This document shows positions 7,887 through 15,706 of a DNA stretch of 64,000 nt, piece by piece; position 1 is the stretch's first letter, and every line of letters begins with the position of its first letter. The DNA comes from Asticcacaulis sp. YBE204 (GTDB lineage Bacteria > Pseudomonadota > Alphaproteobacteria > Caulobacterales > Caulobacteraceae): the NCBI RefSeq assembly GCF_000495855.1, contig NZ_AWGF01000011.1:124001-188000 (forward strand). Reading direction: 5' to 3'. Under the pieces are notes generated by a model, which was not told the DNA's origin, did no database searches, and saw nothing but the letters and a program-made list of their open reading frames with translations. The position numbers and the translations under genes are program-made.

Positions 7887-9116
7887 CTACAACAACACCA
7901 ACTGTTCCGGTGGCGGGGCGAACATATCGCGCAGGTCGCCGCGATCGATCAGACTGACCGGCGTCCAGCCGGCGGCCTCGATAAAGGCCTTGACCTTCTT
8001 GATCGAGACCTTCAGCCGCCCCAGATCGTCGAGCCCCAGTCGCCGGTGCTTGCGCGCCATCAGAATCGACATCACCGTCTTGACGCCGAAACCAGGCACG
8101 CGCAGCAGCATCTCCTTGTCGGCGCGGTTGATATCGACGGGGAAGCGGTCGCGGTTCGACAAGGCCCAGGACAGTTTCGGATCAATGTTGAGTTCCAGCA
8201 TACCGTCCACTTTCCCTGCGGTAATTTCATCCATGCCGAAGCCGTAGAAGCGATACAGCCAGTCGGCCTGATACAGGCGGTGTTCACGCACCAGCGGCGG
8301 TTTGGTCAAAGGTAATATCTTGGAGGCATCGGGTATTGGCGAGAAGGCCGAGTAATAGACGCGGCGTAAACTGAAATTCGAATAGAGTCCGGCACTTGAT
8401 TTCAATATAGTGGCATCCGATGTCGGTTCGGCGCCGATAATCATCTGGGTTGACTGTCCCGCCGGCACGAAACGCTTGCGACGTTTGGTGTGGGTAGGCT
8501 CGGACAATTCATCAATCTTGATTTTAAGCGCCCCCATCGAGCGACGAATATTGGCCGGATGCTTTTGCGGGGCAAACTTTTCTACCCCGGCATCGGTCGG
8601 CAATTCGACATTGATCGATAACCGATCGGCGAACAATCCGGCCTCCTCGATCAGCTTGGCCGAGGCTTCGGGAATGGTTTTCAGGTGGATATAGCCGCGG
8701 AAATTGTGTTTCACGCGCAGGTCGCGGGCGATGCGCACCATCTGCTCCATCGTATAGTCGGAATCGCGGATGATCCCCGATGAGAGAAACAGGCCTTCGA
8801 TATAGTTGCGGCGATAAAACTCCAGCGTCAGCCAGACGACCTCTTCCGGCGTGAACCTTGCCCGCTCTACATTGGAGGATGAGCGGTTGATGCAGTAGGC
8901 GCAGTCATAGATACAGAAATTGGTCATCAATATCTTGAGTAGCGAGATACACCGCCCATCCGGCGCATAGGCGTGGCAGATGCCGGAACCTTCGGTCGAG
9001 CCTAAACCGCCGGATTTCGACGAGTCGCGTTTCGATGTTCCCGATGAGGCGCACGAGGCATCGTATTTGGCGGCATCGGACAAAACAGCAAGACGTTCAC
9101 GCAAACTCTTTTTCAT
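7887..9116 (-). CDS. Putative DNA modification/repair radical SAM protein
   Basis: A 409-residue protein of the TIGR03916 family, known for pairing with DUF4130 proteins and for a proposed role in DNA repair or modification. Near the N-terminus are LSDAAKYDASCASSG and the cluster motif CIYDCAYC (radical SAM Cys triad) in LLKILMTNFCIYDCAYCIN. The middle holds GLFLSSGI, HLKTIPEAS and DRLSINVELP. The C-terminus carries a helix-hairpin-helix DNA-binding segment (INRADKEMLLRVPGFGVKTVMSIL). The start codon lies 4 bp from a LexA box and there is no ribosome site, so the message is probably leaderless. The product of this gene likely acts with the DUF4130 protein. Confidence 0.92.
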   Translation of the reverse strand: MKKSLRERLAVLSDAAKYDASCASSGTSKRDSSKSGGLGSTEGSGICHAYAPDGRCISLLKILMTNFCIYDCAYCINRSSSNVERARFTPEEVVWLTLEFYRRNYIEGLFLSSGIIRDSDYTMEQMVRIARDLRVKHNFRGYIHLKTIPEASAKLIEEAGLFADRLSINVELPTDAGVEKFAPQKHPANIRRSMGALKIKIDELSEPTHTKRRKRFVPAGQSTQMIIGAEPTSDATILKSSAGLYSNFSLRRVYYSAFSPIPDASKILPLTKPPLVREHRLYQADWLYRFYGFGMDEITAGKVDGMLELNIDPKLSWALSNRDRFPVDINRADKEMLLRVPGFGVKTVMSILMARKHRRLGLDDLGRLKVSIKKVKAFIEAAGWTPVSLIDRGDLRDMFAPPPEQLVLL

Positions 9117-9120
9117 AATT

Positions 9121-9135
9121 GTTCATGATATGTTC
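9121..9135. promoter_or_regulatory. LexA (SOS) box, alphaproteobacterial type
   Basis: GTTC, seven bases and GTTC match exactly the direct-repeat LexA box of alphaproteobacteria. It lies 4 bp upstream of the radical SAM start codon and covers the -10 element of the promoter. This would repress the radical SAM-DUF4130 operon until DNA damage. Confidence 0.88.
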
Positions 9136-9153
9136 TTTAAATTTAATCGTCAA
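9125..9153 (-). promoter_or_regulatory. Promoter of the radical SAM gene, likely leaderless
   Basis: On the minus strand TTGACG (9148-9153), a 17-bp spacer and TATCAT (9125-9130) form a good housekeeping promoter. Transcription should begin about 7 bases after the -10 element, at or next to the A of ATG 9116. No ribosome-binding site fits in the remaining space. Confidence 0.7.
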
Positions 9154-9178
9154 TCGCTTTTGGACTGACGATCAAATT

Positions 9179-9271
9179 CTACGGAAGCGTTACCATGAGC
9201 GCGAGGATCAGGCCGCCGGTCAGACCGAGGCCCATCAAGGAAAAGGTGAGTGTGGTTTTGAGTTCGCGCAT
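9179..9271 (-). CDS. 30-residue single-helix membrane peptide
   Basis: A very small frame starts at ATG 9271, preceded by GGGAG with a 6-base gap, and stops at TAG 9179. The peptide begins MRELKTTLTF and then is almost wholly hydrophobic (SLMGLGLTGGLILALMVTLP), which fits one transmembrane helix with a charged cytoplasmic start. The good ribosome site and membrane-like composition argue for a real gene. No homologue is recognised. It lies between the radical SAM promoter and the methyltransferase-like gene on the same strand. Confidence 0.5.
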   Translation of the reverse strand: MRELKTTLTFSLMGLGLTGGLILALMVTLP

Positions 9272-9357
9272 GATCAGCTCCCGTGGTTATGGGACGATCA
9301 TGCGCGTGGTTTCATCAGGTAAATATGGGCTTCCGCAGCACGATTATAATAAACCGA

Positions 9358-10164
9358 TCAGGGCTTGCGGAACGTCAGCGTCATGCGGTCGGATTCGCCG
9401 ATAGCGTCGTACTTGGCGCGCTCGTCTGCCGTCAGCGTCCGGCCCGCCTGTTCGCTGCGGCGGATGGGTTTCAGCGTCCACACGCCGAACGGATGGTCGC
9501 GCGTGTCCTTGGCGTTAGCGTTGATCTCGGACTTTCCAACAAAGACGAACCCGGCCTTCTTGGCGGCTTCGATGACGTAGGATTCCGGCACATAGCCCGT
9601 CCCGGCCTTGGGGTCCGAGCCTTCCGGCGCGCGATGCTGCTCGACCGCCAGAATGCCACCCGATTTCAAGGCCTTGAACGCCGCGTTGAGTTGGCGATCG
9701 GTCGCACCGTCCTGCCGTGCCCAGTTGTGGAAGGCGCGCGCAATGAGCACCAGATCGGCCTCATTGGCCGGCAGGGCATCAAGCGTCGAGGCGCTGACGG
9801 CGCCGTAGATGGATTTGTCGGCGACCTCGGCCCAGAAGGCCGGATCGTCGACCTTGCCCAGAACAGCGGTGTAGCGACCCTTGGTCTTATAGGCGTAGGG
9901 CGCCAGAATCTCGGTCCACCAGCCCTTGTTGCCGGGATAGTATTCGACGATCTGCGCGCCGGGCTTAAGCCCCCAGAAGGTCAGGCTTTCGACCGGATGG
10001 CGGAATTGATCGCGGTCCTTGTTTTCCGCCGTGCGCCACGCGCCGTCCACGGCGGCTTTTAGCGCGGTGTCGGTGGCCACCGCGTGGGTTTCGTGGCCTT
10101 CGTGAGCCACCGCAGGCACGGCGACGGCAAGAAAGGCAGCGATGGTCGGAACGGCAAGGCGCAT
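9358..10164 (-). CDS. Exported methyltransferase-like protein
   Basis: The 268-residue product starts with a cleavable signal peptide (LAVPTIAAFLAVAVPAVAHE), so it is periplasmic. The body has a SAM-methyltransferase-like fold of the predicted-methyltransferase type (COG4798-like): a RHPVESLTFWGLKPGAQIVEYYPGNKGWWTEILAPY nucleotide-binding region, DLVLIARAFHNW and FKALKSGGILAVEQHRA. SAM is cytosolic, so an exported enzyme with this fold is unusual and its substrate and cofactor are unknown. Many Caulobacteraceae have such a protein. Just after the signal, a His-rich stretch (HEGHETH) could bind metal. It stands alone and is divergent from the serine hydrolase. Confidence 0.78.
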   Translation of the reverse strand: MRLAVPTIAAFLAVAVPAVAHEGHETHAVATDTALKAAVDGAWRTAENKDRDQFRHPVESLTFWGLKPGAQIVEYYPGNKGWWTEILAPYAYKTKGRYTAVLGKVDDPAFWAEVADKSIYGAVSASTLDALPANEADLVLIARAFHNWARQDGATDRQLNAAFKALKSGGILAVEQHRAPEGSDPKAGTGYVPESYVIEAAKKAGFVFVGKSEINANAKDTRDHPFGVWTLKPIRRSEQAGRTLTADERAKYDAIGESDRMTLTFRKP

Positions 10165-10308
10165 GGATGTCTCCTGTCAATTTTGCGGCTCAAAAGCACG
10201 GCCAAATGCGGCCTTTTTGCGGCGTCGGCCCCGCGCAATCGATGGCAGAACGGTTGCCCTGATCCGCCGCGCCGCCTATAGCTACTGTAAGTGTTACGGA
10301 GACCCCGC

Positions 10309-11445
10309 ATGACCGAGATCCACGGCTTCGCGCCCGCCAAATTCGCCGCGGTCAAGGACCGCTTCGCGCAGAACTTCGTTGACGGACCGGAAGGGCTCAC
10401 CGAAAAGGGCGCACGCTTTACCGTGGTGCGCGGGGAAGAGGTCATTCTCGACCTGTGGGGCGGGGTCAGCAACCGCGAAGGCACGATGCCCTTCACCGAC
10501 ACGACTCTGACGCCGATCTTTTCCTCGACCAAGGCCGTGACCGCGCTGATGATCGCGTGGCTGGTCGATCAGGGCAAGCTCGACTACAATTACAAGGTCT
10601 CGGTGCTGTGGCCGGAGTTCGGACAGAAAGGCAAGGACAACATCACGCTGGGCCAACTGATCTCGCATCAGGGCGGTTTGTCGGGGTTCAGTCCGCCGAT
10701 CGATCCAGCCACGTGGTTCGATATCCCGGCCCTGCTCGACGCCTTGTGCCACCAGACGCCGTTATGGACGCCCGGAGAAGGCTCCGGCTACCACCCGATC
10801 ACCATCGGTTATCTGCTGGGCGAGATTTTTCGCCGTGCCGACGGCCGGACCTTGGGGACGGCGCTGCGCGAAGAGATTGCGGAGCCGTTGGGACTCGACC
10901 TGATGATCGGCACGCCGGAAAGCGAATTCCCGCGTATCTCCGAAATGTGGAAACCGACCCGTGCGCCCGACCTCGGCCCGCTCGATCCGATCAAGCAGGC
11001 CGCCTTCCTCGACAAGGGTTCCTCGCCGGCCGGTCGGGGTTCCGGCGACTGGCGCCAGATGGAAATTCCCTCGGCCAACGGTCACGCCACAGCGGAGGCT
11101 TTGGCCAAGTTGATGCAGGTCGTCGCCAATGGTGGCCAGCTTCAGGGCAAGGCGATCCTGTCCGAAAAGACGCTTAATGACGCGACGAAGGAACGCGTCT
11201 ATGGCCGCGACCGCGTCCTGCCGTTCGACCTGTCGTGGGGGGCAGGGTTCCTGCGCAACAAGGGGATCAACATCTACGGTCCGAACGCCCGTACCGTCGG
11301 CCACAGCGGCTGGGGCGGGTCGTGCGTGCTGGCCGATCCCGATACGCGCATCAGCATGGCCTATGTGATGAACAAGCAGTCGCATTTCCTGATCGGCGAT
11401 CCCCGTCCGGTGGGGCTGATCAACGCGTTTTACGGGGCATTGTAA
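10309..11445 (+). CDS. Beta-lactamase-fold serine hydrolase (esterase-like)
   Basis: Read from ATG 10309, which follows ACGGAGACCCCGC, the product has 378 residues. A GTG at 10291 would add six residues without a ribosome site. It belongs to the class C beta-lactamase/esterase EstB-like family. The nucleophile motif S-x-x-K is SSTK at residues 72-75, the tyrosine motif is probably GSGYHP, and the KTG-equivalent is GHSGWGG near the C-terminus. No signal peptide is seen, so it is cytosolic and more likely an esterase or peptidase than an antibiotic-resistance enzyme. It is a single gene followed by a dispersed repeat. Confidence 0.87.
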   Translation: MTEIHGFAPAKFAAVKDRFAQNFVDGPEGLTEKGARFTVVRGEEVILDLWGGVSNREGTMPFTDTTLTPIFSSTKAVTALMIAWLVDQGKLDYNYKVSVLWPEFGQKGKDNITLGQLISHQGGLSGFSPPIDPATWFDIPALLDALCHQTPLWTPGEGSGYHPITIGYLLGEIFRRADGRTLGTALREEIAEPLGLDLMIGTPESEFPRISEMWKPTRAPDLGPLDPIKQAAFLDKGSSPAGRGSGDWRQMEIPSANGHATAEALAKLMQVVANGGQLQGKAILSEKTLNDATKERVYGRDRVLPFDLSWGAGFLRNKGINIYGPNARTVGHSGWGGSCVLADPDTRISMAYVMNKQSHFLIGDPRPVGLINAFYGAL

Positions 11446-11446
11446 T

Positions 11447-11637
11447 TTCTCCTCCCTGTCGCGTAGCGATGGGGAGGTGGCAGCGAGCCGAAGGCGATGC
11501 TGACGGAGGGGGATGCCTCCGTTTCAAACTACATGCACCGAGGCTGACGATTCAGCGACTTCGTCGCCCCCCCCGTCAGTCCGCTGCGCGTCCTGCCACC
11601 TCCCCATCTCGCCAAAGGCTCGATAGGGAGGAGGGAG
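11447..11637. repeat. Dispersed intergenic inverted repeat, copy 2
   Basis: The best preserved composite copy. The left half reads CTCCTCCCT, GGGGAGGTGGC, AGCCGAAGGC and GACGGAGGGGG. After about 60 bases the right half mirrors it: CCCCCCCGTCAG, TGCCACCTCCCC and AGGGAGGAG. It fills the gap between two convergent genes and may also stop transcription. Confidence 0.85.
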
Positions 11638-12561
11638 TCAGGCCACCCGCATGGCCTTTGCGCGCCTCCAGGCACCGAAGGCAAAGACCAGCGCCCCGCC
11701 CCAGATAAAGACGAACGACAGCGCCCGCAGCGGCGTAAACAGCTCGCCCTGAAACAGGCCTATAAAGAAGGCGATGGTCGGCGCCAGAAACTGAATGAAG
11801 CCCATGGTCGATAACGGCAGCCGCCGCGCCACGTAGGAAAACAGGAACAGCGGCAGCACCGTCACCGGGCCGGTCAGGGCGAACCAGAAGGCATTCATCG
11901 GCGCGTCGAAGAAATGGCCCGCGCCCTGCCCTTCGAACCACACCAGATAGACAATCGACGGGATGAACAGGAACACGCACTCGACGAATAACCCGGCCAG
12001 CGCCGAGACGGCCAGTTGCTTGCGGATGATGCCGTAGGTGGCGAAGCTCACCGCCAGAGTCAGGGCGATGTAGGGCACGTGCCCAAGCGCCGCAGCCTGA
12101 ACGCCCACACCAACGACGGCCAGCCCGATGGCGGCCTTACCGTAATTGTCGAGGCGTTCCTTGAACAGCAAGGCGCCTGCCGCCATGTTGATCAGCGGGT
12201 TGAGATAATAGCCCAGCGCCGACTCGATCGTATGGCCGTGGGTTACCGCCCAGACGAAGACGCCCCAGTTGATGGCGATCATCAGGGCAGCGATCAGCAA
12301 GGTCAGGGCGACCTTCGGATTGAGGAAAATACGCACGACTTCGGGGAACTGCTTCGTGATCAGGACCAGCCCGCCTGACCACAGAACCGCCCACAACGAA
12401 CGGTGCGCCATGATCTCCAGCGGTTCGGCGCCGAAATGCTTCATCGGCAGATAGATCAGCGGCGCGAAGCCCCAGACGGCGTAGCACAGTACCGCCAGCC
12501 CGATGGGCGAGGCGAAGAAGGGTTGCGATGGTGTGGTCGGTAGGCCAGAGGCGGTCGACAT
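11638..12561 (-). CDS. rarD: EamA-family transporter, RarD type
   Basis: A 307-residue inner-membrane protein read from ATG 12561, with AAGGA 7 bases upstream. A longer frame continues back into repeat DNA and is rejected. About ten transmembrane helices are visible. The RarD signature region PIGLAVLCYAVWGFAPLIYLPMKHFGAEPLEIMAHRSLWA is present, followed by INWGVFVWAVTHGHTIESALGYYLNPLINM. This family belongs to the drug/metabolite transporter superfamily. The name comes from chloramphenicol sensitivity, but the real substrates are unclear and some members move amino acids or other metabolites. It is flanked by dispersed repeats on both sides. Confidence 0.9.
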   Translation of the reverse strand: MSTASGLPTTPSQPFFASPIGLAVLCYAVWGFAPLIYLPMKHFGAEPLEIMAHRSLWAVLWSGGLVLITKQFPEVVRIFLNPKVALTLLIAALMIAINWGVFVWAVTHGHTIESALGYYLNPLINMAAGALLFKERLDNYGKAAIGLAVVGVGVQAAALGHVPYIALTLAVSFATYGIIRKQLAVSALAGLFVECVFLFIPSIVYLVWFEGQGAGHFFDAPMNAFWFALTGPVTVLPLFLFSYVARRLPLSTMGFIQFLAPTIAFFIGLFQGELFTPLRALSFVFIWGGALVFAFGAWRRAKAMRVA

Positions 12562-12569
12562 GGTTACAT

Positions 12570-12743
12570 CCTTATACCTCCCCGGTGTACCGGAGAGGGG
12601 GACCGCACGACGCTTGCGGAGCAAGCTAGATGCGGTGGTGGGGGCTCGGGGCGTTTCAACACGCCCGGTGCCCGTTAAAATCCTACGCGAGCCCCCCTCC
12701 GTCACGCTTCGCGCGCCACCTCCCCCGGCGCGCCGGGGGAGTA
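12570..12743. repeat. Dispersed intergenic inverted repeat, copy 3
   Basis: TACCTCCCCGG, GGAGAGGGGGACCGCACGA and a GGTGGTGGGGG block are mirrored by CCCCCCTCCGTCACGC, GCCACCTCCCCC and a GGGGGAG end. It is a more diverged member of the same family as copies 1 and 2, and lies between asd and rarD. Confidence 0.75.
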
Positions 12744-12800
12744 GAAGAACCTGCTGGTTTCAATTTTTACTTCCTAACGAAGCGTGGTGACACGGCAATG

Positions 12801-12833
12801 AAAAACCGGCGGAACCTGGGGTTCCGCCGGTTG
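12801..12833 (-). terminator. Intrinsic terminator after asd
   Basis: Read on the minus strand, ACCGGCGGAACC, a 3-base loop and its exact inverse are followed by TTTTT. It lies 27 bases past the asd stop. Confidence 0.9.
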
Positions 12834-12859
12834 AAAAGGATCACTTTGTGTGAGTGACC

Positions 12860-13888
12860 TTAAGCATCCACTGGCGTCAGAACCCCGCGTTCGTCGAGAA
12901 GCTGTGCAATCTGCACGGCGTTGAGCGCCGCGCCCTTGCGCAGGTTGTCCGAGACGCACCAGAAGGCCAGGCCGTTCGGCACGCTCGGGTCGGTACGGAT
13001 TCGCGATACGAAGGTGTCGAATTCGCCGACGCACTCTTTCGGCGTCACGTAGCCGCCGTTTTCGCGCTTGTCGATGACGGCGATGCCCGGCGCTTCACGC
13101 AGGATTTCACGCGCCTCGTCTTCGCTGAGAGGGTTCTCGAACTCGACATTGATCGACTCGGAATGGCCGACGAAGACCGGCACGCGGACGCAGGTCGCGA
13201 AGACTTCGATATTCGGATCGAGGATCTTCTTGGTCTCGACCTTCATCTTCCACTCTTCCTTGGTCTGACCGTCTTCCATGAAGACGTCGATGTGCGGAAT
13301 GACGTTGAAGGCGATTTCCTTGGTGAACTTCTTGGCGGGCACGTCGCCCATGACGAAGACGGCCTTGGTCTGATCCCAAAGTTCGTCCATGCCTTCCTTG
13401 CCCGCGCCGGCGGTCGCCTGATAGGTCGAGACGATGACGCGCTTGACGACGGCGGCGTCGTGCAGCGGCTTGAGCGCCACGACCATCTGAATCGTCGAGC
13501 AGTTCGGGTTGGCGATGATGTTTTTCTTCTTGCAGTCCCAGATGGCGTCCGGGTTCACTTCCGGCACGATCAAAGGCACGTCGGGGTCCATGCGCCACGC
13601 CGACGAATTGTCGATGACGATGGGACCGAGCTTGCCGATCTTTTCCGACCATTTCTTGGACACGTCGCCACCGGCCGACATCAGGACGATATCGACCTTG
13701 GTGAAGTCGAACTGCTCAAGGTCTTCGCACTTCAGGGTGCCGTTCTTGAACGAGACTTCGACGCCCAGCGATTTGCGCGACGCGACGGCGTAAATTTCCT
13801 TGATCGGAAATTCGAGCTCTTCGAGCGTTGCCAGCATTTCACGGCCCACGGCGCCGGTAGCGCCGACAACGGCGACACGATAGGTCAT
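12860..13888 (-). CDS. asd: Aspartate-semialdehyde dehydrogenase
   Basis: The product has 342 residues when started at ATG 13888, which has CAGGAG 8-9 bases upstream. An upstream extension to 14035 crosses the hairpin of the neighbouring gene and is rejected. The enzyme reduces aspartyl phosphate to the semialdehyde for lysine, diaminopimelate, threonine and methionine synthesis. Landmarks: VAVVGATGAVGREML (NADP-binding), SAGGDVS, the catalytic Cys130 in NPNCSTIQM, and TYQATAGAGKEGM. The C-terminal region contains the GGYVTPKE and SRIRTDPS segments usual for this type. It is a single gene with its own terminator. Confidence 0.97.
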   Translation of the reverse strand: MTYRVAVVGATGAVGREMLATLEELEFPIKEIYAVASRKSLGVEVSFKNGTLKCEDLEQFDFTKVDIVLMSAGGDVSKKWSEKIGKLGPIVIDNSSAWRMDPDVPLIVPEVNPDAIWDCKKKNIIANPNCSTIQMVVALKPLHDAAVVKRVIVSTYQATAGAGKEGMDELWDQTKAVFVMGDVPAKKFTKEIAFNVIPHIDVFMEDGQTKEEWKMKVETKKILDPNIEVFATCVRVPVFVGHSESINVEFENPLSEDEAREILREAPGIAVIDKRENGGYVTPKECVGEFDTFVSRIRTDPSVPNGLAFWCVSDNLRKGAALNAVQIAQLLDERGVLTPVDA

Positions 13889-13985
13889 CGTAATCACTCC
13901 TGAAGTTAAATTTTTATTTTGCCGCGCATTTGATTCCGAAAACCGCTGCACACTTTTCGGAATGCGCTGCAAGTAAATCGGCATG

Positions 13986-14015
13986 AAAAACGGGCCGCTG
14001 GTCATAGCGGCCCGT
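13986..14015 (-). terminator. Intrinsic terminator after the response regulator
   Basis: On the minus strand ACGGGCCGCT, a 6-base loop and AGCGGCCCGT are followed by TTTTTC. It ends the 14082-14495 gene before the asd promoter region. Confidence 0.85.
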
Positions 14016-14081
14016 GCCTTATCAGAGAAAGCCATCCGGGAAAACGGCTTTTTTCTAGGTCGTTGAATCAGCCTGACTTAA

Positions 14082-14495
14082 TCAGGCGTGGGCTGCCATG
14101 CCGCCGTCGTAACCGGTGGCCGACGGAATGTGCAGGACACGATCCAACGCATTGAACAGGGCTTCAGGGGTGAAGGGCTTCATCAGGTGGCCGTCGCCAC
14201 CGACTTCCTGACCGTGGACCAGCGCACTGCGGTCGTCATTACCGGTGAGGAACAGGATCGGCGTATGGCCCAGATGATGACCGTATTCCAGCTGGCGAAT
14301 TTCCTTGGTCGCGGCAAGGCCGTCCATGACGGGCATTTCCATGTCCATCAGGATGGCGTCGTACTCGCTCACCTCATAGGCCTCGACCGCTTCACGGCCA
14401 TTGGCCGCGAACTCCACATGAACGCCCGTCGCCGACAGCATCAGGTCGATCATCTTCCGCAGGGTCGAATTGTCTTCTACGCACAACAACTTCAC
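14082..14495 (-). CDS. Single-domain CheY-like response regulator
   Basis: A 137-residue receiver domain with no output domain. The phosphorylation pocket is complete: Glu7 and Asp8 (LLCVEDNS), Asp51 (AILMDMEMPVMDG), Thr84 (ILFLTGND) and Lys106 (HLMKPFTPEAL). Such stand-alone receivers act through protein contacts, for example in motility, polarity or phosphorelay. Caulobacteraceae have many. The C-terminal tail (HIPSATGYDGGMAAHA) is not part of the domain. It is a single gene, divergent from the flavoprotein at 14640, with no kinase next to it. Confidence 0.92.
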   Translation of the reverse strand: MKLLCVEDNSTLRKMIDLMLSATGVHVEFAANGREAVEAYEVSEYDAILMDMEMPVMDGLAATKEIRQLEYGHHLGHTPILFLTGNDDRSALVHGQEVGGDGHLMKPFTPEALFNALDRVLHIPSATGYDGGMAAHA

Positions 14496-14639
14496 TGGTT
14501 TATTCCTTCCCGAGGGATATCGAACAGACTCACGCTTCGTATCCCATTGTTACACTTAATCTCATATAGGTCTTATTCAAAGATGAACAAGGCCTTATAG
14601 TTTTCCTGCAAAGACCTTGCCAGAAAAGGGGTTTCGCTT

Positions 14640-15551
14640 ATGGATGAGCACATGGAAACGCTTAACTCTCCGATCACGAAAAATCTTGAGGCTCTGATCA
14701 TCGGTGGCGGCCCGGCGGGCTGCGCCTGCGCCCTGTGGCTGCATAAGCTGGGCGTCGAGGTTTTGCTGGTCGAAGCCAGCGACCGGTTGGGCGGCCTGCA
14801 ACGGCGCAGTCCGTACGAAAACCTGTGGATTCCGGGAGTTACGGGCCGCACGGGTGAGCAGGTGGCCGAGGCCCTGCATAGGCACATCGTGACGGCGGGC
14901 GTGCCGCACCTTTTGCAAACGCGCATCGGCACTATTCGTCCGAGCACTGAAGGTTATGAGGTTACCTTCGGAACCACGCGTGTACTGACAAAACATCTTA
15001 TTGTTGCAACCGGAACCAAACCCAACGCAGGTCCTTTTCTGCCAAGCGATTGCGTGGCGATCGGACCTGGCCACCCTATGGAAAATATAACGGTTGGCAA
15101 CCGAAAAATTGCAATTTTAGGTGGCGGCGATAATGCCTTCGATCAGGCGCGTTTCGTGCTGCAACGCGGTGGAAAATCGGTGACGATCTTTGCACGCACG
15201 ACACCCCGCGCCCAGGCCGTGGTGCAGGCGTCTGTACCGGATGCCAGGGTCGTTATCGGTCCTTATCAGGCCGATCAGGACCAGATGACCGTCAACGGCG
15301 AGGGTTTCGACGTTTTCGGGGTCATGTACGGCTTTCGGGCCAGCCTGCCCGAAGGCCTTCACATCACTAATGAAAATGGCTATGTCGATGTGAACCGTCA
15401 GGGCGAGACGTCGATGCCGAACCTTTGGGCCTGCGGCGAAGTGACCGATTACTGGCACCCGTGCGTGACCACGGCAGCAGCCCACGGCGTGCAGGTCGCC
15501 AAGCAGATTTCCCTGCGTCTCGCCGCAAACCCTGCCACAATAAGGCCTTGA
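14640..15551 (+). CDS. Thioredoxin-reductase-like FAD/NAD(P) oxidoreductase without CxxC
   Basis: A 303-residue flavoprotein. ATG 14640 follows AGAAAAGGGG with an 8-base gap. It has the two-dinucleotide-binding-domain layout of thioredoxin reductase: FAD motif IIGGGPAGCACAL (residues about 19-31), ATGTKP, and the second Rossmann motif ILGGGDNAFDQARF (about 160). The C-terminal FAD motif is NLWACGEVTDY. The redox-active CxxC between the domains is absent. This suggests a ferredoxin/flavodoxin-NADP reductase type or another disulfide-independent reductase. Substrate unknown. It is divergent from the response regulator, with 144 bp between the starts. Confidence 0.82.
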   Translation: MDEHMETLNSPITKNLEALIIGGGPAGCACALWLHKLGVEVLLVEASDRLGGLQRRSPYENLWIPGVTGRTGEQVAEALHRHIVTAGVPHLLQTRIGTIRPSTEGYEVTFGTTRVLTKHLIVATGTKPNAGPFLPSDCVAIGPGHPMENITVGNRKIAILGGGDNAFDQARFVLQRGGKSVTIFARTTPRAQAVVQASVPDARVVIGPYQADQDQMTVNGEGFDVFGVMYGFRASLPEGLHITNENGYVDVNRQGETSMPNLWACGEVTDYWHPCVTTAAAHGVQVAKQISLRLAANPATIRP

Positions 15552-15706
15552 TGCCTTACGCAGCCGCAGCAAATTTTTAACCTCATGGTGCGGTTTTTCT
15601 GCTAGTTTGGCCCTGCTCAAGGTTGAGAATTTTATTTTTTCACATTGAATCCTTATATTTTGAGCGTCGATTTCACATCACATTTCCGTGTATTTCAGCC
15701 CTCGTC

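Noticed and set aside
12562-12705. Longer N-terminus of RarD
   Set aside because: The extension is encoded by a dispersed repeat and lacks homology. ATG 12561 has a good ribosome site.
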